A stretch of 64,000 nt of DNA, taken from Achatina immaculata (taxonomy: Eukaryota > Mollusca > Gastropoda > Stylommatophora > Achatinidae). Below the pieces are notes generated by a model that made no database searches, was not told the origin of the DNA, and saw only the letters and a program-made list of their open reading frames with translations. The stretch lies in NCBI GenBank assembly GCA_009760885.1, contig CM019713.1:6797266-6861265 (forward strand), written 5' to 3'. A program made the translations under genes and the position numbers. Numbering within the stretch: position 1 is the first letter of the stretch; each line of letters begins with the position of its first letter. Shown here one piece after another: positions 11,215 to 21,444 of this stretch.

Positions 11215-11600
11215 TTGCTATGTCCCGTTCTCTCTTTTATATTTTTCCAGCCATTGTATTCTTTCACTGTATTTTTTTTTAATTTCTGCAATCCAAAGAA
11301 CTAAAGTTTACTTGTCTCGTCTTCATTTCTTCCTCGTATACCTTTCAGTGTCGAGGGGACAAATAGACATCTTGTTATGGTTCGGTAATGTGCTTCACAT
11401 AATGGGATCTTTTAAGGTTTCTGTAATTTCCTTCCTCCATCTCTTGCGTGAGCGAGGTCTCCGAATGTTTTCTGTGATATCCTGTCTGGCGGCAGTCGCG
11501 TAGCCTGACCAAATCATTTGAATTCTTGCTTCTAGATGTAGTGTACTATTGGTGTTACGAAAGAACTGAATATACTTTTATTCTTTTGTATTCTTAACCG
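11215..11600 (-). pseudogene. LINE C-terminal fragment
   Basis: The minus strand reads QMIWSGYATAARQDITENIRRPRSRKRWRKEITETL (about 11395-11525), then the tail toward 11215. The same block occurs in the LINE at 44.06-45.16 kb, where the nucleotide match is clear around plus-strand 'ctgtaatttcc...ccatctc.tgcgtg.gcga'. It is 5'-truncated and has stops. Confidence 0.7.
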
Positions 11601-11784
11601 TTAGTTTTCATCTTGATATAAATTAACGTTCTTCTTATTTTTTAACATTTATTATTTTTATTCGTAACCGTTAGTTTCCATCTTGGTATAAATTAACATT
11701 CTTCTTATTTTTTATCACATCATTTATCTTCATTTATTACATTCTGCGATCTAATTTTTACATTTTTTTTCCAGTTTACACCTT

Positions 11785-12155
11785 ACGTTCGCGACCGAGA
11801 AACTTCTATAATCGCTCCACCACCTGTGCTAGTGAATAACCTCGCAGAATATTCATCGATGGTCACTCGCATCAGTCCTTGATGATGAGCCACCCAGCGA
11901 GGACGCCATTTTTGAAACTACAACAGTCCACATTCGAAACCAGTCAGCGCCGCTTTCGGCACGAACCCCATAATTAAGGCACCAAAGCCGAACCTGGGCA
12001 CGCGTCATAGTTCAGACATTGACCTTGTAGACGTTAAACTAAGATCCTTCAATGCTGCTCATGCAAAGTTCACAGCTAGCACAGTGGTGCCATAGCACTC
12101 AACTCAGTCGCACGGTACACAGAACCGACATCAATCTTGAGAGCAATCTCATTTT
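11785..12155. repeat. Dispersed repeat family G, copy 1
   Basis: About 350 bp aligning by eye with 54735-55090: shared blocks include 'ataatcgctccacca', 'catcagtcctt', 'tgatgagccac', 'aagttcacagct' and 'tggtgccatagcac'. No coding potential and no tRNA boxes seen. It is an unclassified, old interspersed repeat. Confidence 0.7.
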
Positions 12156-12664
12156 ACAAAATGTATATTTACACTATTTTAGATATAGTTCTGACTTCAG
12201 GCTCTGCACATTTATATATGGTACAATTTTTCTAGACTCCGACTTCACACATGATTTTTTTCCAATTCTCAGACGCTTATTTTTCTACTTTTCGAAAAGG
12301 ACTCTCACAATCCACAAATAGTACGAACATTTCTGCAGACATTTATGTCTCCATATTCCAAGATTGCACTTCATTCGACAGATAAACTTTAGACTCAAGA
12401 ATAGGAAAAAAAGGCGAAGTCCGAAAAGTTGCATTTATATGCTGCGTTGTTATCTTTTTAAAATAAGTCTCATTATTTCTTATCACAGCTTTCCTGCGGT
12501 GTCCTTGTCTGTATTTATGTAAGGTAGAGATAGTTCTATTATATGCTATGATTTGATATGGTGCTAGTGTCTATATTTTCGTTGACCAGTCGGTACACTA
12601 GAAGGTGATGTGTTTAACGTTACGCCTGTTTTTTTTCCTTCCCAAACCCTAGAAAAAAAATCAG
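12156..12664. other. Unassigned region
   Basis: AT-rich; nothing recognised. Confidence 0.5.
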
Positions 12665-12780
12665 GTACCAATTTCTACAATTGGATGACTGGGACGCTCT
12701 CCAGCCGGATTCGAACCATCAACATTCCCCATGAGGCACTAGTGCCTTAACTACCACACCACTCATGCGCCTCTTGTATT
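12665..12780 (-). mobile_element. tRNA-derived SINE head (family E), copy 1
   Basis: On the minus strand a B box GGTTCGAATCC (plus 12707-12717) follows an A-box-like TGAGTGGTGTGGTAG, then 'ggctggagagcgtcccagtcatccaattgtag'. The same order occurs at 16185-16285. The arms do not pair as a real tRNA would, so this is a SINE head. Confidence 0.7.
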
Positions 12781-12883
12781 TATAGTTTCACATACTTATA
12801 TATGGAAACTCTTTGTATGTTAGAATCAGTATTGCTCTTTGTCCATGCCATAAGAAAGGCCTGAAGGCAGAGCACGGTGTTCG

Positions 12884-13022
12884 AGTTCCTGGAATACCAT
12901 CAGTCCGCCCGAGTTGCTGGAATACCATCATTCCGCCCGAGTTGCTTGAATACCATCAGTCCGCCGAGTTCCTGGAATATCATCAGTCCGCCCGAGTTCC
13001 TGGAATATCATCAGTCCGCCCA
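12884..13022. repeat. 28-bp minisatellite
   Basis: Five units of 'cccgagttcctggaatatc' plus 'atcagtccg', 27-28 bp each. Confidence 0.9.
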
Positions 13023-13351
13023 GAAAGACTACTAATCTTTTAGACCTGGATAAGAAATAAGCACACCATCTCAGTTCTGCCTATTCCTGACGTGAAAAAG
13101 CTTTTCAGCAAACTAAATCAGAGCTTGGGCTGTGCCAAAGTAAGTTAATTATCATACTTTGATCAACATACTGAAATACTGGTGTAGAACATTATGTTCC
13201 ATGAAGATCTGCTAGAATCCTGTATTTCTGTGCTTTCAGAAACGAAACAAAACATTCTTGAGTGAAATGCTCTTGATTGTTGCCTATGCAACGCGCATCT
13301 TCAAACAGAAACGGAAAAAAACAGGCACGAACGATAAAGATGAAACCAATG
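13023..13351. other. Unassigned region
   Basis: No gene or repeat recognised. Confidence 0.5.
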
Positions 13352-13497
13352 AAAGGGTACAAAAATGGCTTCTTCATTAAGAAATGGTACAAAAAGGGCT
13401 TCTTAATTAAGAAAGGGTACAAAAATGCCTTCTTCGTTAAGAAATGGTAAAAAGGGCTTTTTATTTAAGAAAGGGTACAAAAAGGGCTTCTTCATTA
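13352..13497. repeat. 31-bp minisatellite
   Basis: About five imperfect units of 'aagggtacaaaaa' plus 'gggcttcttcattaag'. Confidence 0.9.
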
Positions 13498-13632
13498 AAC
13501 CTTCATCATTACATACAGCTCATCTTCTTCATGCATGTCACCGATACAACGATCTGCTCAAACAGCACGCGTCGTTTGACACAAAAAGAAAAAGTTCAAC
13601 AGTTGTGGGAAATCCACATGATAAAAGTAAAA

Positions 13633-13715
13633 GGTAAAATCCCCGTTTCCATGTCATTAAGGCATATTGGGAATACGGTACAAGGCCCGTATTTCCAAGA
13701 CCATGGGCACATGAA
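13633..13715 (-). mobile_element. SINE family A, 3' end only
   Basis: Plus strand 'aaaatccccgtttccatgtc' then 'attaaggcatattggg' is the reverse complement of the conserved 3' tail seen at 34.3, 38.7 and 57.6 kb. The tRNA head is absent, so this copy is 5'-truncated. Confidence 0.75.
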
Positions 13716-14337
13716 AGTTTTCCTTTTCTTAAAACCTGTCGTTTATTATCTTTCCATCTGAAAAGTTAGCGAAACAAAGAAAAATGTTTTGTCTACAAAA
13801 CAACAACAACAACAACAACAACAACAAAATGAATAAACAATATATTAATTTTTATGGGCATGAGAAACATCTTGAGGTTTCCCGCAGGATTTATTTTTCT
13901 AGCTACAAGACTAGAAATTTCTTTAATAATTCAAACAGTCTCCCCATATCACTGCCAGCGTACACTTGTTGTACTGTCATAAACTAAGATAAAGACCAAT
14001 GTCATAATTTTTTTAATTCCTTGTCAGTCTCATGAGGTCACTGCTGTTTCGGCCATGGGGATAACATGTCTTTATTGTTCTATGTCACTCCAAGTCTTTC
14101 TATGTGCTCAGTGTATGTTTTTGTTTTAAGTTCATTGCTTCAGTGACTGGGCTTATCATTATCGCATAGGTCATAATGCGTTCATTTTATTGAAAAGAAA
14201 ATATGGTACTAACATTTCTAATATACTTTTAGTAGAAAGTGAAAGGTAAAGGTTAACCTACTATGCCCTGGGGGCATCTAAGGAATATAGTGTTAATGTC
14301 CATATATTTCTTCATCTGCCGGCATACAAGAAGGAGA
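13716..14337. other. Unassigned, with (CAA)n
   Basis: (CAA)n at 13801-13828. No gene recognised in the remainder. Confidence 0.55.
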
Positions 14338-14345
14338 TGTAGTCA
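14338..14345. repeat. hAT target site duplication, left
   Basis: TGTAGTCA, repeated exactly at 16112-16119. Eight bases is the length typical of hAT insertions. Confidence 0.9.
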
Positions 14346-15250
14346 TAGGGTTGCCAGACGTCCCGGTTTTTAAAGAAAAAAATCACTGTTTCGAAAAATG
14401 CTTTTGGGACACATATTTGTCCCGTTTTGTTTTTGGTTTGTTTTTCCTTTCAAATGAAAGAATTTTGCATTCGAGCTCTTCTCTCCCTACGATTTCAGGA
14501 ATGGCAGAACTGATACACACTTTAAAACAACAAAACAGGGGATCTAATTTGTTATTCCTGTCTCCGAATCGGAATTGATGTAATTTGTGAATTTCGTATC
14601 ATTTCGTATTTCATTATTTCGTCTTGGAGAGAAAAACGTCTTGCCTCCACCCTTGCTCCGCGCAAAAAGCAAAACAAAACAAAACAAAAAAAAAACGAGA
14701 ATCTGATTAGTAAAACAGTTAAAGTGGCACATCTTTCCTGGACACTGTCGTGTAGTTATACTTGTTTTCCCAAACTACAGTGACTGCAAATGTTTCACGC
14801 TTTGGTGAGAAAAATATCTGTCTCACCATCATCCACGTCATAGCCCTGAAAATCTCTGTGTCGTATCTCTGAGATTTATGACTAGTGAAAGAAAGAAAAA
14901 TAAGTCCTTTGCCACTACAATATATATATATATATATATACATACAGTAATTGCATGAAGTGTTTTTTCAGAATCCTTAAGAGAAAGTGTTCCTTGCCGG
15001 AACAAATATTCACAATTGCTGCGTTATTGCATTAGAAGAAAACTAGGCTGGTAAAGGTAAACGCACTGCGTTCTGTGACGACAATGCAAATACGACGTCT
15101 GATGGAGTGCGATGAACTGGTGTGAACAATGTGTTCACAAAATTGAAGAGTGAACTAAATGAAAACCTTCTCTCGGTGCTGGATGCCCTGCGCACATACT
15201 TCATAATGCAGTAAGTGAAGCAGCTGATGACTGACATGTAGAATCCCTTC

Positions 15251-15289
<39 letters not shown>

Positions 15290-16111
15290 GCAAGCATGGA
15301 ACGTCTGAGAGACTTTTGCGAATGTCTGGATGCAGAATATCACAAATTGCTGTCACAGACAAAAAAAAAATGAGGTGGTTATCTTTGCTTCCTGCAGTGG
15401 AAAAAGTATTACAACTTTATGAAGCTCTAAAATCGTTTTTTCTCCCTCTCGGAAGAGAGAAGTCTTGATTGTCTTGTTTGAAAATCCCCTGTGGGAACCT
15501 TGTCTTTACACTGTCCAAAGCCAGATGAGTGTATTTAATAGACAAGTACTTTAATTGGAGAAGACAAATAGTAGAGTTTTAGAAATAGATGTAAATTTTA
15601 GAGGAAACACTTACATTGATAAATCAGCGGAAATAAGAAAGATTTCTTCTTCTAAAAGTGAAATCTATTATGAAACAAGCAGAAGATGAAGTAGGCCTAT
15701 CGGCTGTAGGTATAAGTAAATTTTACGTTGAGATGGAAGAGTTTTTTAAACACGCCATGCTTATATACAGATGTGGATGACACCTTTGAAATAATTTTCC
15801 ATCTGTAAGTGTATATGCTCTTAGGCTCCGTACCAGCATGGTTTGAAATAGATGAACCTGTAAAGTTTCTGCAAGACAATGGTAGTCAACTGATGATTCA
15901 CTATTATTTGTTCAGTTCACGTTTCTGAGCGATATCATTAGCATGGCGTAACTTTTACTCTTTCCTTGGATAAGCCATTTGAAAACAAAATTCTCAGATT
16001 TTAGGGCACGTCTACAATTGTTTAGACAGTGATGATACTAGAATGGCTTTTCTTTTTTTCAGTCTGAGAAAAAAAGTCCCAATTTTTCCTTTACAGAATC
16101 TGTCAACCCTA
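14346..16111 (+). mobile_element. hAT DNA transposon, decayed copy (hAT1)
   Basis: The left end TAGGGTTGCCAGA and the right end ...CTGTCAACCCTA are imperfect terminal inverted repeats. Both are flanked by the 8-bp duplication TGTAGTCA. The 1766-bp interior carries a plus-strand transposase pseudogene (about 15059-15700). Two (TA)n runs (14918-14942, 15256-15288) have expanded inside it. A second copy of the same family lies on the minus strand at 32425-34342. Confidence 0.92.
15059..15700 (+). pseudogene. hAT-family transposase remnant
   Basis: Read across frameshifts: TAFCDDNANT (15065-15094; acidic catalytic region), NNVFTKLKSELNENLL (15122-15169), then after a frameshift GCPAHILHNAV (15181-15213), ERLRDFCECLDAEYHKLL (15300-15353), MRWLSLLPAVEKVLQLYEAL (15370-15429) and NPLWEPCLYTVQSQMSVFNR (15483-15542). 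This order and wording match hAT transposases with an RNase H-like fold, of the SCAND3/ZBED-like group. Stops, two or more frameshifts and a (TA)n insertion show it is not functional. The N-terminal zinc finger and the C-terminal dimerisation block are not visible. Confidence 0.88.
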
Positions 16112-16184
16112 TGTAGTCAGCATCATCCTTGCCAGCCTTCTTTTCCTGGCTCCAAAACAACAAAAAAAAAGCCAAATGCCTGCG

Positions 16185-16285
16185 TCTACAGCTGGGTGAC
16201 TAGGGTGTCTCCGGCCGGATTCGAACAACATACCTGTACCAGGACTACTACACTAACAACTTCGCCTCTCAGATTCGTATATATA
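16185..16285 (-). mobile_element. tRNA-derived SINE head (family E), copy 2
   Basis: The minus-strand B box GTTCGAATCC (plus 16217-16226) is followed by 'ggccggagacaccctagtca' then 'cccagctgtag', matching 12665-12780 and, for the body, 57400-57510. A short (TA)n lies at its 5' side (16277-16292). Confidence 0.7.
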
Positions 16286-16289
16286 TATA

Positions 16290-17040
16290 TATATGGTTAC
16301 TTCATCAATATAAGAGTTAATGGAGCTGGGAGCAGAATGTTCTTAGTAGACGCTGCCGTGAATATGTTGGAACACAAGCATCGTATGGAACTGGGAGTGG
16401 GTTTAAAGTGGCTTGATCTCACGACCAAGAATTTACTAAAAGAATGTGAGATTCTTGCTCAGACTTCATCACCAAAGGACTCCAGGACGAAACATACCCC
16501 GTACACCACCCTCAACCTCTTTATCAGAAGCACCCAAAGGAGACGTGGGATATGGCTTTGACCAGCTCCAGTCCACTGACTCTGATGTAATCGCGACGAC
16601 ACACTAACGCGGCCTTCTTTGCATTCCTGTTTGTCTCTTTTCACATCTTCACAGTAATGGATGTATGTAATTGCTTGCGCACTTGCGAAACATTTCCCTA
16701 TTTTTTTTCATTACTGCTTTGTTTATCGCTTCTTTTTCTTTAACCTAAAACTATCTAAATTTATAATCATTTCAACAAATTGTCACTTAGGTGCGGTAAC
16801 TTGATATTCAACATATAAAACTAAATGGGATGGTGGAACGCGTGAACCATACTCTAGCTTTACTCTTAACAGGGCGTTATTGTACGTGATTTTTTCACCC
16901 GCCATGATAATCAGTGACTACCTTTTCATATCTCACATGCATAGACCTCCGGTGTGACGTGCAAGATGGCGGACGTTTTTTTTTTTTAACGCTCTAGCCA
17001 GCATGCAGAAATCAACTGAATTCCGCTTGATCTGTCACAT
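16290..17040. other. Unassigned region
   Basis: No coding similarity seen. AAGATGGCGGAC at 16963-16974 resembles a YY1-type promoter element, but no initiator or exon follows that I can recognise. Confidence 0.5.
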
Positions 17041-17106
17041 ATTCTGTACCGGGAGTTGGGCATAAGGCTAACAACCTTATCCTGGGACCTATCTAGAGGC
17101 GACTCT

Positions 17107-17465
17107 CATTCATTCCTTTGCATGTCCCTTGCGGAACTTTGCCTCTCAAACAGCACTCCTGTAGGCCTCTCGGTTGTGAGCAAGATGGCCTGCTGCTGCT
17201 GCATCCATTTCCAGATCATCAACGATGTCTTGCAGCCATCTTCGTTTCGGTCTTCCTCTTTTTCGTTTTCCCATTATGTATCCTTCCAATACGGTCTTCT
17301 CTAAATTATCATGACGTTTAATGTGGCCAAAATATTTAAGTTTTCTCTCTTTAATCCTCTTTACTAGCCAGCCTTCTTCAATATTAAGCTCTTGTAGTAT
17401 AGATATATTTGTTCTTTTTTGTGTCCACGATATTTGGAGAACTCTTCTATAGCATTTACATTCAA
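17107..17465 (-). mobile_element. LINE-K insertion with 10-bp target duplication
   Basis: A 5'-truncated LINE tail on the minus strand: CKCYRRVLQISWTQKRTN, GYIMGKRKRGRPKRRWLQD and IVDDLEMDAAAAGHLAHN, ending in an (AATG)n-like tail. It is flanked by AGGCGACTCT at 17097-17106 and 17466-17475. It is nearly identical to the copy at 60702-61006 (about four differences in some 300 bp by eye). The frame 17146-17520 is open through almost all of it. Confidence 0.92.
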
Positions 17466-17564
17466 AGGCGACTCTAGATGGGAAAAAAGATCTCGTTACG
17501 GAAACTCGCAGAGAAACCAACCGAGCATCAGAGATGCCAACTCCCAGAGCTCATTCGTCCGCCC

Positions 17565-18300
17565 CAAACATGTGACAAAGATTGGATTCTGGAATGTAAG
17601 AACGATGGCAGCTCCAACAAAAACTACTCAGGTTATCAAAGAAATGGAGAGATACCATCTAGACATACTGGGCATCAGTGAAATGCGATGGCCAGAAGCA
17701 GGTAAAAGATCGGCGGAAAACGATAAGTTAATAATACATTCAGGCAGAGACGACGGTAAACCTCAAGAGGGGGTAGGTATAATTATGTCAAATGTAGCAG
17801 CAAAGAGCATCGTAGAATGAGAACCAGTAAACAGTCGTGTAATAAGAGCACAATACAAACTAAGACACGGAAGAATGACAATAATACAGTGGTATGCACC
17901 CACAAACGATGCAGATGATGAGGTGAAAGACGATTTCTACCACCAATTACAACAAAATCATCAACAAAGTCCCTAAACACGACATCCTAATTGCTAAGAG
18001 TGACTTAAACAATAACGTTAGGGAAAAAATAACACCGACGTTGAAAAAGTAATGGGGAAAGAAGGAACTGACATGATAAATCAAAACGGAGAAAGATTAA
18101 TTGAAATATGTTTAGCAGAGGCATGATCATTGGAGAAACAATATTTCCACACAAAGAGATACATAAAACAACGTGGATATCTCCAGATGATAAAACTATA
18201 AACCAGATAGATCATTTTTATATTAGAAAGCAATACAGAACATCTCTGATAGATGTAAGGGCTTATAGGGGTGCAGATGTTAACAGCGATCACAATCTGT
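17565..18300 (+). pseudogene. LINE-P endonuclease domain
   Basis: An APE-type endonuclease that would nick target DNA for retrotransposition. It reads IGFWNVRTMAAPTKT (17580-17624), HLDILGISEMRW (17659-17694), GVGIIMSNVAAKS (17770-17808), RMTIIQWYAPTNDADDE (17872-17922), TTWISPDDKTINQIDHFYIR (18171-18230) and RGADVNSDHNL (18267-18299), the usual motif order. The GDFNxK block is lost in the frameshifted stretch 17930-18060. A TGA ends the first 133-codon frame at 17818. Confidence 0.85.
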
Positions 18301-18989
18301 GTATAGGGAAAAATAAAATTGAAACTGAAAAGTCAACATAAGAAATAAATACACAGAAATATAAACAGCCACAGCCTACAAGAAGAAAATACTGACATTA
18401 ATTTCAATAAGGAACTTGTCAATTATTCCACAACACTCAGTGAAGTAGAGGAGATAGGTATAGATGAATTATGGGATTCTTACAGCACACCCATAATAAC
18501 AGCAGCAAAAGCAAGCGCTGGACTGAAAAAAAAAACAAATAGAAAAGCATGGATATCAGAAAACACATGGAAGTACATACACGAAAGACGACCAGCCAAA
18601 TCAGACATGTTGAATGCAAAAACAGATCTTGGAAAAGATCTGGCGAAAGCAACATACAAAGAAATAGACAAGAAAGTAAAAAGTTCGGCTAGAAGGGATA
18701 AAAGAAAATGTATAGACAATATGGCGAAATAGGCAGAAAAAGCAGCAAAAACAGGAGACAACAAAACTTTATATAACATACAAAAGAGGCTAACAAGTAC
18801 TATTACATCTAAAGAAAGACCAATCCTTAGCAAAACTGAAACCCTATTAACATCAAGTAAAGACCAAATGCAAAGATGGGCTGAACACTTCCAAGAAATA
18901 CTTAATCGACCACACCCAAAAGAATTGATAAACTTTGAAACCGACTTACCAGCCCCACAACTAAATGTCAACATAGATGAAATTACATT

Positions 18990-19790
18990 GCATGAAATTG
19001 AAACAACAGTGAATTTAATGGCTAACAACAAAGCTGCAGGTGAAGATGAAATAACATCTAAAATGTTAAAATCTATCAATAGTAACAACTACAGAGAATG
19101 TTTAATAAAATTTAGAAAGAAGAAAAGGTCCCTTTTAAATAGAAAAAAGGAATCATTCTTAAAATACCAAAAAGGCAACCTTAGTGATTGTAACAATTGG
19201 AGAAATATAACCTTAATATCAGTTGTCCCAAAAGTATTTTTAAAGATCATTTTGAATAGACTTAAAGATATAGTGAATACCGCAATGAGAGAAGAACAAG
19301 CAGGATTTCGAAAATGGAGAAATTGTCTCGACCAGACCTTTACTCTAAGAATAATACTTGAAGAACATATTGAAATGCAAAAACCTTTAATTCTGAACTT
19401 CATAGATTTTAAAAAGGCATTTGATAGCATACACAGAGATTCATTGTGGAGAATTTTAAGTCTATAAGTAATATCATCTAAAAATGCCAACATCATTAAG
19501 GACTTCTACAATGGATATGTTTGTGGAGTCAAAACAGAAGAAGCGATGAGCGAATGGTTCCAGATTGAAACAGGCGTGACACAAGGATGTATACTGTCTC
19601 CTTTGTTTTTTTTGGAATTACAATAGACTTCATAATGAAAACATGCTGCACAGGTAACACAGGTATTGATTGGGTACATGGGACCCAACTAGAAGATCTT
19701 GATTTTGCTGATGGCATAACTCTTATCAGTAACAATGTGAATTCCATGCAAGAAAAAAACAGATAGCCTGTCTTCACTGGCTAGCAAAAT
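18990..19790 (+). pseudogene. LINE-P reverse transcriptase domain
   Basis: Open from 18868 to 19467 (199 codons), then broken. It shows NLMANNKAAGEDEITSKMLK (19015-19075), NWRNITLISVVPKVFLKIIL (19195-19254), EEQAGFRKWRNCLDQTFTLR, NFIDFKKAFDSIHRDSLW (19397-19450; motif A with the first catalytic Asp), GVTQGCILSPLFF (19571-19610) and LDFADGITLIS (about 19695-19730). The catalytic F-A-D-D is FADG, so one of the two metal-binding aspartates is lost. A stop follows at 19465. Confidence 0.88.
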
Positions 19791-19867
19791 AGGACTTGAA
19801 ATTAACAAGGATAAAACAAAAATAATGAAACTTCCCATAAATCAAAATGGAAAAATACACGTAGAAG

Positions 19868-20475
19868 GGACAGATATTGAAGAAGTCAATCAAATTTGCA
19901 TACCTTGGCAGCTACATAAACCAGGATGGTGACATCAGAAAGAAAGTTAGAATTAGAATTGCAAAAGCAGCATCAATCTTCAAGAATCTTGAGAACATAT
20001 GGAATTCAAAAGTTATAAGCACAAAAACCAAGTTAAGACTATTCAATTCAAATGTAATATCCGCCCTCATTTATGCACGCGAAAGCTAGAAAACAACTAA
20101 AGAAACAGACACGAATTTAGACTCTTTTGAAAACAAATGCCTAAGGAAAATACTCGGGATCCAGTGAACAAATTCAAGAACAATGCAGAGATAAGACAGA
20201 TGACTTAATAACAACCAGTTTCATGGGTGATCAGCAAAAAGAGATGGACATATGTTGGTCACGTGATGAGAAGAAACAGTCAGAGAATCCCAAAACAAGC
20301 TATCAAGTGGAACACAACAGGCCAAAGAAAAAGAGGCAGATCACGTGAGACTCTAAAGAGGACATTGTTAAGAGAGGCCAAATTAACAGGCATAAAATCC
20401 CTTGATAAGGCTGAAAAGTTCGCCGAAAACAGGAAAAATTGGCAAACTACCCAGCGAGCCCTATGTGACGTTTAA
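19868..20475 (+). pseudogene. LINE-P C-terminal domain
   Basis: Reads FAYLGSYINQDGDIRKKVRI (19887-19946), VISALIYARES (20056-20088), then WTYVGHVMRRNSQRIPKQAI (20245-20304), GQRKRGRSRETLKR and ENRKNWQTTQRALCDV followed by a stop at 20473-20475. This is the usual LINE tail with an RRW-x-GHV-x-R block and an ALCDV ending. The second part is an 82-codon open frame. Confidence 0.85.
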
Positions 20476-20480
20476 CGGCA

Positions 20481-20900
20481 AGAGAAGGATATAAGATATG
20501 AAATAAGATGCATAGAGGACTGTTTGTGGATGACACTGAAACAAGTATCAACGAAATTATTCTTTATCGTATCAGTTTATTAGCTGGTATAAAATGTGTT
20601 GAAAATAAATGTGTGGCATCTAACTTTTTTTTTTTTTTGGTGGGGGGGGGGGGGGGAAGTGTAGTATACTGTATATAAATACACACAAGAAGATTCCAGT
20701 AACCCTGTGATAAAAAAAAATAGGTCTAGTTTTAAAAGGTAAGAAAATATTTAATTAATTAACAGAGTATACAGTTGTAACGCTTTAGCGTAAGTCTCGC
20801 TCATACTAAAAAAAACATACAGAATATTAATGAATGAAGCTATTCCTACCTTTTTAAAAAATGATTATAATTATTAGTACCTCGGTATATACATCACGTG
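20481..20900. other. Unassigned (possible LINE 3' UTR)
   Basis: Poly-T then poly-G at 20624-20656 and AT-rich sequence. No coding similarity. Confidence 0.45.
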
Positions 20901-20904
20901 AACG

Positions 20905-21280
20905 TATCTAACAAAGCAGCTGAGAAACACATAAATACCTTTGAATGTAAATGCTACAGAAGAGTCCTTCAAATATCATGGACACAGGAAAGAGCAAATA
21001 TATCCATACTACAAGAACTTAATATTGAAGAAGGTTGACTAGTAAAGAGGATTAAACAGAGAACGTAAATATTTTGAACACATAAAACATCATGATAATC
21101 TAGAGAAGATCATCTTGGAAAGGTACATAATGGGAAAAAGAAATAGGGAAGACCAAGGCGAAGATGGCTGCAAGACATGGTTGATAATCTGGAAATAGAT
21201 GCATCAGCAGCAGGGCATCTTGCTTAAAACCGAGAGGCCTACAGGAGAGCTATCAGGGACGCAAATGACTGACTGTCTGA
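20905..21280 (+). pseudogene. LINE-K 3' fragment, diverged copy
   Basis: Reads NTFECKCYRRVLQISWTQER (about 20930-20995), SILQELNIEEG, RPRRRWLQDMVDNLEIDASA and NREAYRRAIRDAND, ending in a (TGAC)n tail at about 21265-21280. Frameshifts and stops make it clearly older than the 17.1 and 60.7 kb copies. Confidence 0.88.
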
Positions 21281-21444
21281 TCGTATAAGTCAGGACTGTA
21301 ACTACAGGCTGTGCAAGGTGTGAAGACACACATATCCTGGACTGAGGGGGCCCCACGTGTTAGAAATAGTCTTTTTTATTCCTCTGGCTTTGAAATAGTC
21401 TCTTTCCCCTATAATTTTCTTTAAATTAACTCAGTTAAATTTAC

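Larger units (their letters stand above)
17041..20480 (+). mobile_element. Near full-length LINE (LINE-P), decayed
   Basis: The longest retrotransposon here: APE endonuclease (about 17565-18300), linker, reverse transcriptase (about 18990-19790) and C-terminal domain (19870-20475), all in plus orientation with many stops. A younger LINE split its 5' leader at 17107-17465; the leader resumes from 17466 after the duplicated target aggcgactct. The start is uncertain because no 5' boundary was seen. A minus-strand copy of the 3' end of the same subfamily is at 29440-29850. Confidence 0.85.

Noticed and set aside
16963..16974. YY1-type promoter element AAGATGGCGGAC
   Set aside because: A similar AAGATGGCGGA also occurs inside LINE coding sequence (7229-7239), and no gene start follows.
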